Assembly (NCBI RefSeq): GCF_009905375.1
Contig: NC_133650.1
Coordinates: 298,591,957-298,655,956, forward strand
Direction: 5' to 3'
Origin: Apium graveolens
Taxonomy: Eukaryota; Streptophyta; Magnoliopsida; Apiales; Apiaceae
Length of the DNA stretch: 64,000 nt
Shown here: one piece after another, positions 22,548-33,362 of the stretch
How the letters are laid out: each line of letters starts with the position of its first letter
Numbering within the stretch: position 1 is the stretch's first letter
Made by a program: the position numbers and the translations under genes
Notes under the pieces: generated by a model
Databases searched by the model: none
The model's input: the letters and a program-made list of their open reading frames with translations, nothing else
Told to the model about the DNA's origin: nothing

Positions 22548-24296
22548 TAGAGATGCACAAAAAATCCTGACCCAAAAATCTGGTCCGGCCCGATCTGGTC
22601 AAAGCCCGGTCAAGATCAGCCCGGCCTGGTCCCGGCCTGGGCTTAGGGCCTTGACGGGCCCTATATTTTTAGGCAAAGTCCGACCCGACCCGGTTAAAAG
22701 CCCGGGTTTCGGCCCGGCCCGGCCCGTTTAAACCCCGAAAAAACTCGGTTAAAATCTGATTATTCTAATATATTTTCTTATATATTTATGAATTCACATT
22801 TACTTTAAATATAAATAATACTTTAAACATATATATATTTACATATTTGTGATTAATAATATTATTTATATACTTCATCCACTGTATATATAATAGAGCA
22901 ATTAGGGGGTTTATTGAGACAATTTATTCATTTGAAATTACTTAGTTACCCCTCATAAATATTTACTAATAAGTGTCAAATATAATAACATATATTAATT
23001 ACATCTAGCTCATTAATTAATAATAATTTTATATATTTATTACTACTCCATTATTGTATAATAAGAACTTATATTTATACTTATAATTACATTTGTATTT
23101 TATAGGTATTGACTAAAATTCTAATATTATTATAATTTTATATATCAATTATTATTGCATTTAATGTCGTGTGTCACATTTTAATTATTCCATTTACAGT
23201 AGAAAAAACTTAAATTCGAACGAAAAAATAAATAGCATATTCCTATTTAGATACGTATAACACTTGTATTATAAGTTCAGAATACACATGTACTTGTGTC
23301 AAATTAATTATCTTATAATTTATTTTCCCACATTTAACATTCAAATACATACATACATACATATATACATGCATGTATACATACAGTACATATATACATA
23401 CAAACATACATACACGATATAAGAAATTAAGGTAACTAATACAAATGAACTCAATTTTTTCGTAATTGAATAACATGATTTTGTCAAATAATGAATTTCA
23501 ATTTATACAAGAACAATTATGAAATTTAACAAAAATTTAAACAATTTGAAGTACATATTTTACAAAAATCATCTATTAATTATCTGATACAAAATTGAAA
23601 AAAGTGCATCTCACATTCACACCATACCATATTTTTCAATTATATAACATGTACATATTTCATTATCATATGAGTTTTGAAATTGTGTATCTCATTTTGG
23701 TTATAAATACACATGTCGAAAAAACTGATCGTTACAATAAAAACTATACACAGATAAAATAACTTCTCGTAACAAGAAATATATTTTATTTCACAAGCAT
23801 GTATACAAAATTTATAATAGTTTATATCAGGTCATGCTCGCGCCTCGGACGGGTTATAGAGCTAGTTACATAAATAATGAAAGAAGATATAGTAATACAC
23901 TATATATATTTGGATAACAATGATAAAACATATTATTCTATAAACATGTTTATTTTTTGCCGAACTTAAATGTTTTCAACGAAATAATGTTTTCATAAAA
24001 TATTCCATGTAAACTAATACATTTTTACGATAATTTAGTTGCTAACATATGTAGTCTTCAGAATCTCTAATAAAACTCGATCCAATTTAAATTAGAAAAA
24101 GCCCGGCCTGATCCGATCCGGCCCGAAAAAAAGCCCGGTTAGGCCCGCCTCGAAGTTCCAAAGAGGCTATGACATTTTCGGAAAGCTCGGTCTGGCCCGA
24201 CCCGGTCAAAATCAAAGCCCGGCCTGATCCGGTCAAATCCCGGGCTTTTTAAGGGCCGATCAAAACCCGGCCTGGTGGGCCTTTTGTGCATCTCTA
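22548..24296. mobile_element. Non-autonomous hAT element, 1.75 kb
   Basis: Perfect 8-bp target duplications TTTTTAGC lie at 22540-22547 and 24297-24304. The terminal inverted repeat is TAGAGATGCACAAAA at left and TTTTGTGCATCTCTA at right, a perfect 15 bp. Both subterminal regions (about 200 bp each) are packed with GGCCCGG/CCCGACC motifs, like the autonomous hAT element at 39564-43727. The middle is AT-rich with an ACAT microsatellite at about 23345-23410 and no transposase. It would need a hAT transposase in trans. Confidence 0.92.
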
Positions 24297-24587
24297 TTTT
24301 TAGCCGCATTTTTGTTACATTCATTTTTAGCCTGTTTTTTGTTGTATTCGTTGTTATTCTTGGCTGAATTCTCGTCTAGTTGCATCGAATTGTAAAATCG
24401 TGTATTAGCAAAAAAAATATATTTTAAAATTGTATTTCTATAAATAAAAGAATTATTAAAAACAAAAAAGTTAGAACAAAGTGATTAGTGAAAAAAGGCA
24501 ATGAGCAAAGATAGAAAGACAGCTTAGTGAATCTCTGGTCCATTGAAACACAAAAAAGACAACCCCTCAACTCATCCATCCCCCTGT

Positions 24588-24599
24588 ATAATATAAAGG
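24588..24599 (+). promoter_or_regulatory. Probable TATA box of the DUF3537 gene
   Basis: TATAATATAAAG lies about 170 bp before the ATG at 24764 and is preceded by a C-rich ATCCATCCCCC. Transcription would start near 24620-24630. Confidence 0.5.
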
Positions 24600-24691
24600 A
24601 TATTACAGCTAATCACAAACATAATTCACGCATCTTGATTCATACATACACCGTATATATTTCAACAAAAACAATAACCTCAGCTGAAATC

Positions 24692-24721
24692 AACACTATT
24701 CTTATTAATAAGAATAGTGTT
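24692..24721. repeat. 30-bp perfect palindrome in the leader of the DUF3537 gene
   Basis: The half-site AACACTATTCTTATT is followed directly by its exact reverse complement. It lies 42 bp before the start codon and downstream of the probable TATA box, so it should be in the mRNA leader. There it could fold into a stem, or as DNA act as a symmetric protein site. Confidence 0.9.
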
Positions 24722-24763
24722 CATACCTCTAATAATCATTGAGTTGTGTTGTGTTGAAACTTA

Positions 24764-26892
24764 ATGGGAGATCAAGGATCAACAAAGAGCCTTCTGAACA
24801 AATCAAAAGCATTTTCACGTAGCGTATCACACGCTTCCGATGAATTACATAGTTTTCGAACCTGGCTTAAATGGATGTTCGTTGATCAATCCTCTCCCTG
24901 GACTACTTTCTTTTCCTGGTTCATGTACATCCTCTTCACAATCATTGTCCCCTGTTTGTCTTATTTCGGTCTCGCTTGTTCTGATTGCGACTCCAGACAT
25001 TCAAGGCCTTTTGATAAAATTGTCCAGCTGTCTCTCTCCGCTATTTCCACTCTCTCCTTTCTTTGTCTCTCTCGATTCGTTAGTCGTTATGGCCTTCGCA
25101 GGTTTTTATTCTTCGACAGACTTTGTGATGAGAGCGAGACCGTTAGGAAAGGCTACACCGAACAGCTTAATGTACGTTCATAATTTATGTTATATAGTTT
25201 TCGACTTTTTAAGTTTTATGAAATGAAGTACGTCCGATAATTGTTGTTAGATAGTTTATTTATGTTACATAGTTTGCGAGTTTTCAAGTTTTATGAAATG
25301 AAGTAGGTCCGATAATTGTTGTTAGATAGTTTTCGAGTTTTATGAAATGAATTGATTTTTTTTTGTTGCAGAGATCATTGAAGATTCTTTTCATATTTGT
25401 ATTACCTTGTTTTGCTGCGGAGAGTGCTTATAAGATCTGGTGGTACAGCTCAGGAGGAACACAAATACCTTTTTTAGGAAATGTTATTGTTAGTGATATT
25501 GTGGCATGTGTTCTTGAGCTGATGTCGTGGCTCTATCGAATTGTTGTGTTTTTCTTAGTTTGTGTTCTGTTCCGGCTTATTTGCTACCTTCAGATTCTTA
25601 GGCTACATGACTTTGCTCAGATTTTCCATATCGACTCTGATGTGGAGACTGTGTTGCGTGAGCACTTGAGAATTCGAAGACATTTGCGGATTATTAGCCA
25701 TAGGTACCGGGCGTTTATATTGTTTGCCCTCTTTGGCATTACAGCTAGTCAGTTTGCCTCTCTTCTCATGACCACACGCTCATCGGCGGATCTTGAGATC
25801 TTTAAGTCTGGTGAACTTGCGGTAAGACTTATCTTTTTATATCCTTAAGTTATCTAATTTAATTGATGTATAGTATTTACTCTATCTTTAGGATGATACT
25901 TCGGTTTAGTATGCACATAGAAGGATAAGTAAATATGTAGCACGGAAAGGTCTAACCAGTCGAGCAATCACATAAATTTCCTACTTAAAAACAAATAAGA
26001 CTTACCCTTTGCTTGTTAATTGTATAGCAGAGCTGTGCTCAAATATCTGATTCCCGACTATAAATTAGAATTCAATTTTGTTAAGATCAATGGTTCAGCA
26101 AATCTTACTGCGAGATTAGCTGAAAATTGATATCAGGTGTGGTTCATTATCTAACTAGTAGACTTAAGTATAGCTGTAATCTGTAATTAGAACAGTACCA
26201 TACTGGATAAACTGATAGATTAACATTTTGATGGGAACTTAAATATAAATAAATGCAAGATAAGCTTGTCAATTTATTCTAGAATATAGTGGCAGACTGA
26301 TTCTTAGGCCGGTTTATGTGCAGCTGTGCTCTATGAGCCTTCTTGCCGGGTTATTGATAATACTGAGGAGCGCAACAAGAATAACACACAAAGCTCAAGC
26401 AGTAACGAGCCTCGCAGCCAAGTGGCATGTGTGTGCCACCATTGACTCATTCGATTCAGTAGAATCTGATGCAACTCCACTTGCACAAGTTGGACAATAC
26501 CCATCATTCCCCGGTGTGACATCCAATGATACTTTGTCAGATATGGAAGATGTTGGAGATGAAGAAGATGAGTTGGATAATACTAAACTTCTCCCTGCTT
26601 ATGCCTATAGCACCATATCTTTCCAAAAAAGACAAGCGTTAGGTGAGTATAAATTAATTATGTGACCTAATTGGCACCAACACAAGTTCTTGATTGATAA
26701 ATTCTTGTGTTCACCGTTTGACTCCTTTTTTCCCTTGTTGATGTGAATTTTTCAGTGACATACTTTGAGAACAACAGAGCTGGTATAACAGTGTTTGGTT
26801 GGATGCTGGATAGGACGACTCTTCATACCATATTTGGTTTTGAGTTGTCGTTGGTTTTATGGTTGCTTGGGAAGACTGTTGGTATTTCTTGA
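24764..26892 (+). CDS. DUF3537 multi-pass membrane protein (plant gustatory-receptor-like), 4 exons
   Basis: Exons are 24764-25171, 25372-25821, 26324-26642 and 26756-26892, with GT/AG introns of phase 0, 0 and 1 and a total of 437 residues. Hydrophobic segments lie at about 45-72, 84-106, 140-158, 174-208, 249-269, 287-303 and 404-436. That gives roughly seven spans with a long soluble N-terminus, and an acidic loop at 355-371 (DTLSDMEDVGDEEDELD). Recognisable family stretches are ESAYKIWWYSSGGTQIPFLG and the C-terminal FGFELSLVLWLLGKT. Arabidopsis MRB1 is a relative by my recollection. Published comparisons place this family with insect gustatory/odorant receptor channels. No plant substrate or ligand is established, so any channel role is inference. 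Length, splice sites and frame all look intact. It is the only convincing host gene in the window. Confidence 0.93.
25187..25356 (+). repeat. Tandem duplication inside intron 1 of the DUF3537 gene
   Basis: A 75-bp unit (with AAGTTTTATGAAATGAAGTA at 25211 and again at 25286) is followed by a shorter third copy ending just before the branch/acceptor region. It does not touch the splice sites. Confidence 0.8.
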
Positions 26893-28316
26893 GAAAAATG
26901 CATGTTCGAGATTTGATGTGGAAGATAATTGTTTATCTGCTTGCCTCCTGCATATCTCCTGCATATCTCCGGATGCAGAGGAGAAATTGCTCACATGGAA
27001 CGCTTAACTGAGCCAAGCCATAGAAAATGCAAGATTGGACTTGCAAAAAGCTGAGCATTTTGGGAGATGTTTGATATTTGTTCATTTATGTTTTTCATTG
27101 TTTCATTTGTCCCTCTATATTTTTCATTTATTATCATGTATACCACCGTTTACAGAATTATTTTGAACTACCACGATTGCAAATAAGAAAGGAAAAAAAT
27201 TGATATGCTCCTGTTTTTTTACATATTTTGGTTCTTGGTAAGGACTAAGGATGAAGTCACAAGTTTAGGTGAAGTGCTAATTGTGTTTGATATATGTTCA
27301 GTCTCTTCTTCACCTGAATTTCCCCGTCTTACTCCATTGAGATCCTTTCGATATACTGTTTGTAAGTAAGAGCCCCCTCTGTTCATGTTTATAGTAAAAA
27401 TGGTGATGCCAGATCATATCTATATATTAGTAATACTTTGTCATCTGAACTAGTTCCTAAATTAACATTACAGAAATTTGGTCTGTTCTTCTTTATTTGT
27501 ACAGATGAGTGACAGGATATGTAATATAGCTTAATAATAGTAATTTTGTAATACGATATCCTCATATTTGTTTCATCACAATGTACTAGTGTTGATAGAT
27601 ATGTACAAGTCTCCTGAATGGGCAAATGGCAAATTGTGCAAGGGGGAATTGCAAATTGTTCCAGTGGGCTGTTGTTGGGCGCACCTGTAAGAAAAACTTC
27701 TCATTTCATCTCTATCATTCCGCTTCTTACTCTAGAAATGTATAAAGACTTGCTAGAAATTGCCGGTTTGGTTGGTCTGACCAAGAAACGCATGGGATGT
27801 TTTATTCCCTTTTCAGCTTACTAACAGTCTCGTGGAGTTGCAGGAGAAAATGAACAAACTGAAATGCTGCTCTGGCAATCTGTAGTTTCTTAGAACATTT
27901 TGCTCCAGACTTCCTGTTCAAAGCAGAGAGGTATGGCCTTCGAAATCAAGCCGAAATCTTACTCACAGTAGGGTGGAAGTAGAAGGGAGTTGGAGTTCAG
28001 TCTTGAAGTTGAAAAAAAAAAGGATATGATCTCACGCTCGGAGCCAGGAAATAAATTTCGCCTAGCTAGTTTCAGAAAAAAAATTCCTAACTTAATCATG
28101 TAAGCTACACAGTGACAATAAAAACTCAAATGCTCCAGTTTTCTGGACTGATTCTTTGTTTCCTATACCTACTGAATGGTCTGCATATAAAATAAACTGG
28201 GTTGGGCCAATCTATCATGGCTGACTTCGAAAAACTTGAACCGAGTTAAATGAAAAATTTTGAAAATTATATTTTTGTCCGGGGCTGGAGCCCACCACAG
28301 GCCTCCACCCTTGCTC
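26893..28316. other. 3' untranslated and downstream spacer of the DUF3537 gene
   Basis: The first few hundred bases are probably the 3' UTR (T-rich, with possible poly(A) signals such as AAATAAGAAA near 27180). From about 27200 to 28316 I see no gene or clear element boundaries. Confidence 0.4.
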
Positions 28317-28676
28317 TAAGAGCATATGCAGCGTGGACAACAAATCAGTGATTCAGCAGAAAAATCAATGTAGCACACTAATTTGTATATGCAGCGCGTC
28401 AAAATCGAGGCCATCAATTATCAACACTCCATTAATTCAGCAGCCTCAACATCAATTTTTAATGGCCGTTGCAATGGCCATCAATTGTTGGGTCCCACCT
28501 GCATTCACTTGCATGTCTCCTTCTTTTTCTTGCAACAGTTATTTATTTAACGGTCTGATATTAGTGTATATCTATTGCTTCTTCTGTGTAATTATTTGCA
28601 GCAAATTTTACAACACCCATATTTCTATCTTTTCATTTTTATTTTCCTTCAATATTATTATATATTTAAATATATA

Positions 28677-28969
28677 ATGGGTACTAATTGGCTTCCTTCC
28701 GAAGAATTACAATTATGTATTTCGTGGGCTCGACAATCTGTTAATCCGATCACCGGTCGCTATTCAAACAAGAATAATTTATGGGGGCAAATTCACGAGA
28801 ATTATGCAAAAAATTGGAGTGGCACTCCAGAGAATCCTCGTGCCGAACCTCGTTCAAAAATTACTCTAGACTCGCATTGGGCACCATTGAAGAGAGCACT
28901 AAAAAAATGACAATGTGCAAAAAATCAAGCTAGTAGATATAATGCAAGCGGAACCAATTTGGTAGATGA

Positions 28970-29020
<51 letters not shown>

Positions 29021-29756
29021 CAATACGTTTTTATATTTGTGATAACTTAGCATCCAATTTTTTTTTATTTTTTCAGATAACTCAGGCTCAAGGATTATAT
29101 TTCAAGGAAATGAATAAGACATTTGACAAATTGGAATGTTATGAAGCAGTTGCAACACATCCTCAATTTGTGGACGTTCCCACTACTTCTCCTCCATTTC
29201 AACGAAATTTTTCCACACAAACGGAATCACCAATCAATTTGAATAGTAATGATTGCATTGATGAAGAAGGTTTTACAATTCCAGAGTCTAATCGAGAAAC
29301 AGAAAGTCCTTCCAGTCCAGTTAGACCGATGGGAGTAAAGGCGTCCAAACATGCCAAAAAGAAAGGAAAGCAACGTATGACCGAAAAAGAAGAGATGTCT
29401 ATGGCTATTTTCAATAGTATGCAATGTCATCAAAAACAACTAGTGGAGGCCAACATCAAAAGAGACGAGGAACCCTTCAAATGTCGAGGGAGATGTTAGA
29501 ACTTGAGAAACGAAAAGAAGCAAGACAGGCAAGACTTGATTTACTAGAGGAACAGAAAGAAGCAAGATTGGAAAAACACGAGGCTATTGAAGAATTAAGG
29601 GAGCAAACAAAGATCATGACAATGGATACTAGCCAAATGACACCTAATACAAAAAAATGGTTTAAAAGAAAGAAGGCTGAGATCATGGAAAAAGTGAATG
29701 AGACTACTACTAGCAGTGCTTATGTTCCTCGCTTTGATGATGATTTTTATGATTAG
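28677..29756 (+). pseudogene. PIF/Harbinger ORF1, Myb/SANT-like DNA-binding protein
   Basis: ATG at 28677. Exon 1 runs 28677-28970, a GT/AG intron 28971-29076 contains a TA microsatellite, and exon 2 runs from 29077. The N-terminus has the trihelix-like spacing of PIF ORF1 proteins (NWLPSEEL, CISWARQS, NLWGQIHENY, NPRAEPRSKITLDSHW). The C-terminal half has the basic KHAKKKGKQRM and a charged coiled coil (EMLELEKRKEARQARLDLLE), as in proteins often annotated 'glutathione S-transferase T3-like' or 'NAM-associated C-terminal'. A TGA at 28908-28910 and a frameshift near 29470 break the frame. In intact elements ORF1 helps bring the transposase to the element ends. Confidence 0.8.
28973..29019. 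repeat. TA dinucleotide microsatellite in the ORF1 intron
   Basis: About 20 TA units lie immediately after the intron donor GTAAA. This is likely a hypervariable marker. Confidence 0.9.
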
Positions 29757-29892
29757 ATTTAGCTATTATGTTTTTAATTTAATTATGTTCCATATTTCCT
29801 AATTTTAACCATGTTTACTACTTTTGAATTCAATAAAATTAATTTATTATAAATTGTCAAGTCATACATTTCAAGAGATAATAAATTGACAA

Positions 29893-30045
29893 CTACTGAT
29901 TAGCTTCCATTGCCCAGTTATGCTCCACCAAATCATTTTGAAGCATTGTATGAATATAAGCTGATTCCAAGTCCTCGATACGATCCCCAAATGCTTGTTG
30001 ATTTCTTCCATTTCTTTGTATAAATCTAGATCATGACACATGTCA
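29893..30045 (-). pseudogene. C-terminal remnant of PIF/Harbinger DDE transposase
   Basis: The minus-strand frame ending at TAG 29893-29895 reads LQNDLVEHNWAMEAN after a basic segment with SRFIQRNGRNQQAFGDRI. It resembles the LRxDLVEHLW ending typical of plant PIF-type transposases. A TGA lies just upstream (near 30025) and the catalytic domain is gone. Its position, convergent with ORF1, fits the element layout. The assignment rests on the short tail motif only. Confidence 0.5.
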
Positions 30046-30323
30046 TAATGTGATTCAACGAAAATCTTATCAAAAATCTGAAATTATCCAGCAATGTATT
30101 ATTGGATACTATTTGTGGGACCATTAAATAATAGAGATGAAAATAAATTTATGATATATAATATAATTATTTATTTGATGAATAGTAATTGATGGATTGA
30201 TGGAGTCATGTGGGTGTATAAAAATTAAGGAAAAAAGTGATTCCAGCATGAATAGTAATCAAGTCCATTGATTGAATTGATGAATTGATGAATTGATGGA
30301 GTTGAGGGGTGCATATGCTCTAA

Positions 30324-30762
30324 TACACTGCCACCCTTGTTCGAAACTAGTAACATTTTAAATGACAAGAAGATTTTAATTCGTTATTGATTGTAAACCC
30401 AAATCGGGTTGGCGGGACATATCGCACATAAAATTATATTTTAGATTAAATTATATCAATCCAAGTACATACATAATTCTACATAATTCATGTAATATTT
30501 TTTTATCGTAAACGAATTCTCATCTCATATAAATTTGTACTAAGTTTGTTATTAATTTATTAGTAATTTTTTTTATCGTTAACAAAGTGTCTTTCTATAA
30601 AAGTTCATAAATAAAAAATTTTAAACAGTGGTCGCATGCATGTTAATGGACCAACATCCTATTTCAAGTGAACCAATACGTTCGGCTCTACAATGTTGTT
30701 ACGAGCATGTTACTGGACCAACAACACCCTCTTCCGAGTGAATTAATAGGTAGAGTCAGATA
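30324..30762. other. AT-rich spacer
   Basis: It contains an imperfect duplication of a GACCAACA...AGTGAA block (about 30650-30675 and 30716-30740). No gene seen. Confidence 0.4.
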
Positions 30763-30994
30763 ATAATTTCCTGTTCCAAAATATAAATTTATTTGATTCT
30801 TTTACCTTAATTTAAGGTGTATAAAAATTATAGTTTCGTATATTTTTTCTAATTTTTTTTCTAAATTAAAATTTAATATGTATATTTTTATTCAAAAAAA
30901 GAAAATTCAAAAAATAATTTGTCAAACTATCTTTTTATTCACCTTAAAAAATGCGTAAAAAGTTAAAGATTCTTGTATTTTGGGACGGAGATAG
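30763..30994. mobile_element. Stowaway-like MITE, degenerate
   Basis: The right end ATTTTGGGACGGAGATAG is a clear Stowaway-type terminus (reverse of CTCCGTCCCAAAAT). The left end TTTCCTGTTCCAAAATA is a decayed match. TA borders both sides. About 230 bp, AT-rich, no ORF. Confidence 0.6.
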
Positions 30995-31323
30995 TATTGG
31001 ATTATTTTATAATATTTATATTGTGTGGGTGATAAATTCAAAAATTAATTTGGAGCGGAATCTCTAGGGGAAAGATTGGGGATTTACGACAATTACTTTT
31101 GGCCGATGATTTTTCACGGAATAGGTAAGTTCCATGTGAAGAAAATCATGGACGGAGGTAAATGATGATTGGGAGTATTGCGCCGAAAACTTATAGAATT
31201 ATTTTCTCTCAAGGGTACTCAGAGTTGTCTTGTCTCAATGACAAGTTATGTTAAATCATTTTATATTTCAATTATTTCTTTATTCAAATGTGCAATACAA
31301 ACACTTGGTCACCTAGGTACAAG

Positions 31324-32493
31324 ATGAGTCCACATAAGAATACTACTCTGGAGGATCTCTATGCCAATTTATCCATTGAAGATGAGGAGGGAGGTGGATT
31401 AACAGTGGGAGTGAATGAGGTTCAGGAAAAGCAGAAATCGTTTGTGCTGGTGGGAAAGTTTATGATAGATAAAAATATTAATTTCCAGGCTATTCAGAAT
31501 CTAATGGCTTCTCTTTGGCGTCCTAAGGAAGGATTGGAAGTACATGATTTAGGGGGATACAAGTATTCTTTTGTGTTCTTTCATATTATGGATTTGCGTA
31601 AGGTGAATGGTGGACCGTGGGCTTTCGAACAACATATATTGGTGTATAAACAGTTGCAGGAAACAGAGGATCCACATCTGGTGTCACTGAATGAAGTAGA
31701 TATATAGGTCCAAGTGCATGATATACCGAGCGGATTCATATATGAGAATATATTAAAGAATGTTGGAACATACATGGGAAAATATGTGAAATCAGATCCT
31801 GCTAACTTTGTTGGAGGGTGGAAAACGTATGTAAGGATCCGAGTTATACTTGATATTATGAAACCATTGAAAAGACGTATGAAAATCAAAAGAGAAGGAG
31901 GGACATGGAGTTGGATTAATTTCAAATATGAGAGAATGGGGAACTTTTGTTTTGTATGTGGAGTAATAGGTCACACGGAAAGGGAATGTGGTATTGTATA
32001 TGAAAATCCAGATAAAGAGATTGAACGGGCTTATGGGGTTTGGTTAAGAGCTCCAAACCGAAATAACAAGAATAATGTGGAAGCTAGGTGGCTGAGAAAT
32101 GTAGAAGACGGAGGAGGGTGGTCGGAAATCGGTAAAGCAGGTGGAAGTCAATCAGCAGATAGAGGAGAGAAAATTTTGGAGAGATTTGAGGAACATGATG
32201 GGATTGTGAGAGAAAAAGGTGGCGAGAAAGGAGCAGTTATGGTTAAAACAAAAAATCAGGAGATACTGGAGGATAAAATCAAAGATGTTGGCGGCAATAC
32301 TGAAAATTTAAATGTAGTACTTGATCCCAAAAGAAGGCGTGTTGGGCTGGACAAAGATAATAATGAGAGTGGGCCTGTCAATATGCTTACAGATGGGCTT
32401 AATGAGAATTTGGGAGATAACTCAAATGGTGTGCATGTGCCAAAAAACTTGTATGGGGTGGGCTCTGGTTTCCAGGCCCACCGAGGATTATGA
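31324..32493 (+). pseudogene. LINE ORF1: DUF4283 domain and CCHC zinc knuckle
   Basis: ATG at 31324. The frame is open except for one TAG at 31705-31707, where related proteins have Trp (DI-stop-VQVHDIPSGF). The DUF4283-type domain covers roughly residues 35-130 (LVGKFMIDKNINFQAIQNLM, FVFFHIMDLRKVNGGPWAF). A zf-CCHC_4 knuckle CFVCGVIGHTEREC follows near residue 210, then a low-complexity acidic/basic tail with PKRRRVGLDKDNNESGPVN. Its role is to bind LINE RNA and form the retrotransposition complex. The last codon overlaps the ORF2 start as ATGA. Confidence 0.88.
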
Positions 32494-33342
32494 GTTGCTT
32501 AGCCTGGAACTGCCGTGGTCTGGCCAATTCACGGATAGTTCGATTTTTCAAGGAAATCATAAATCAATTAAGGCCAGACTTAGTGTTCTTATCAGAAACG
32601 TTTGTTAGAAAAAAGAAAGTAGAGAATTTTTGTAAGGCGATTCACTATGCTGTTTCTTTTGTTGTTGATTAACAAGGACACGGAGGGGGGTTAACTTTAA
32701 TGTGGAAGAACGAATGAGGAGTTGAAATCAAAGGGGGTAGTAATCACTTTGTAGATTTTGAGGTTACTTGTGACCAGGTGGGACGTTGGAGGTACAAAGG
32801 GTTTTATGGGTGTCCAGAACGACGAAGAAGGAGAGAGTCATGACAGATAATTAGAAACTTAGCTGCAATTTCGGATCTACCGTGGTGTATGATCGGATAT
32901 TATAATGATATGATGCATGAACATGAGAAGAAGGGAGGCAGGCGCCGTGAAAGAGCTCTGTTAGAAGGGTTTAGAGAAGTTGTATATGAGAGTGGATTAA
33001 ATGATCTTGTATTTATCAGAGATGAATATATGTGGGAGAAGTCGAAGGAAAGCCGAAGGTGGGTACAAGAAAGGCTGGATAGGGGGTTAGCGAATCAGGA
33101 GTGGCGTAATATATTCCCTCAAGCTATTGTTAAAGTGTTAGAAGTCTCAACCTCGGACCATATGCCACTGTTTCTGGAGTTGAATAGGATGAGGTTTGTT
33201 CCAAAGACTAGACGATTTAAATTTGAGAACATGTGGATTAAGGAATAGTAGTGTAGTAAATTGGTGCAAGATAGTTGGACACAAAATGCAGGGAGGTCTA
33301 TTGTAGAAAAGGTGGAGTACTGTTGCTTAAAACTTGAAGAAT

Positions 33343-33362
33343 GGGGGTGGGGGTGGGGGTGG
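33343..33362 (+). other. G-run with quadruplex-forming pattern in LINE ORF2
   Basis: Three runs of five G and a final GG are separated by single T residues, encoding Trp-Gly repeats. It may be an expanded GGGGGT microsatellite. Confidence 0.6.

Larger units (their letters stand above)
28320..30320. mobile_element. PIF/Harbinger element, 2.0 kb, internally deleted
   Basis: The terminal inverted repeat GAGCATATGCA at left pairs with TGCATATGCTC at right, flanked by TAA (28317-28319 and 30321-30323), the standard target of this superfamily. Inside are ORF1 (Myb/SANT-like, plus strand) and only the last part of the DDE transposase (minus strand, convergent). This is the two-gene layout of plant PIF elements with most of ORF2 deleted. 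Confidence 0.85.

Noticed and set aside
22516..22731. Gly/Pro/Arg-rich frame near the left end of the hAT element
   Set aside because: It is a translation of subterminal GGCCCGG repeats. A mirror version appears at the other end (24139-24324), which confirms repeat origin.
24527..24742. Frame of 71 codons upstream of the DUF3537 gene
   Set aside because: It starts before the probable TATA box and runs through the palindrome. It is unlikely to be in the mRNA from its own ATG.
27618..27824. Possible small gene downstream of the DUF3537 gene
   Set aside because: A short frame without splice support, domain or promoter context.
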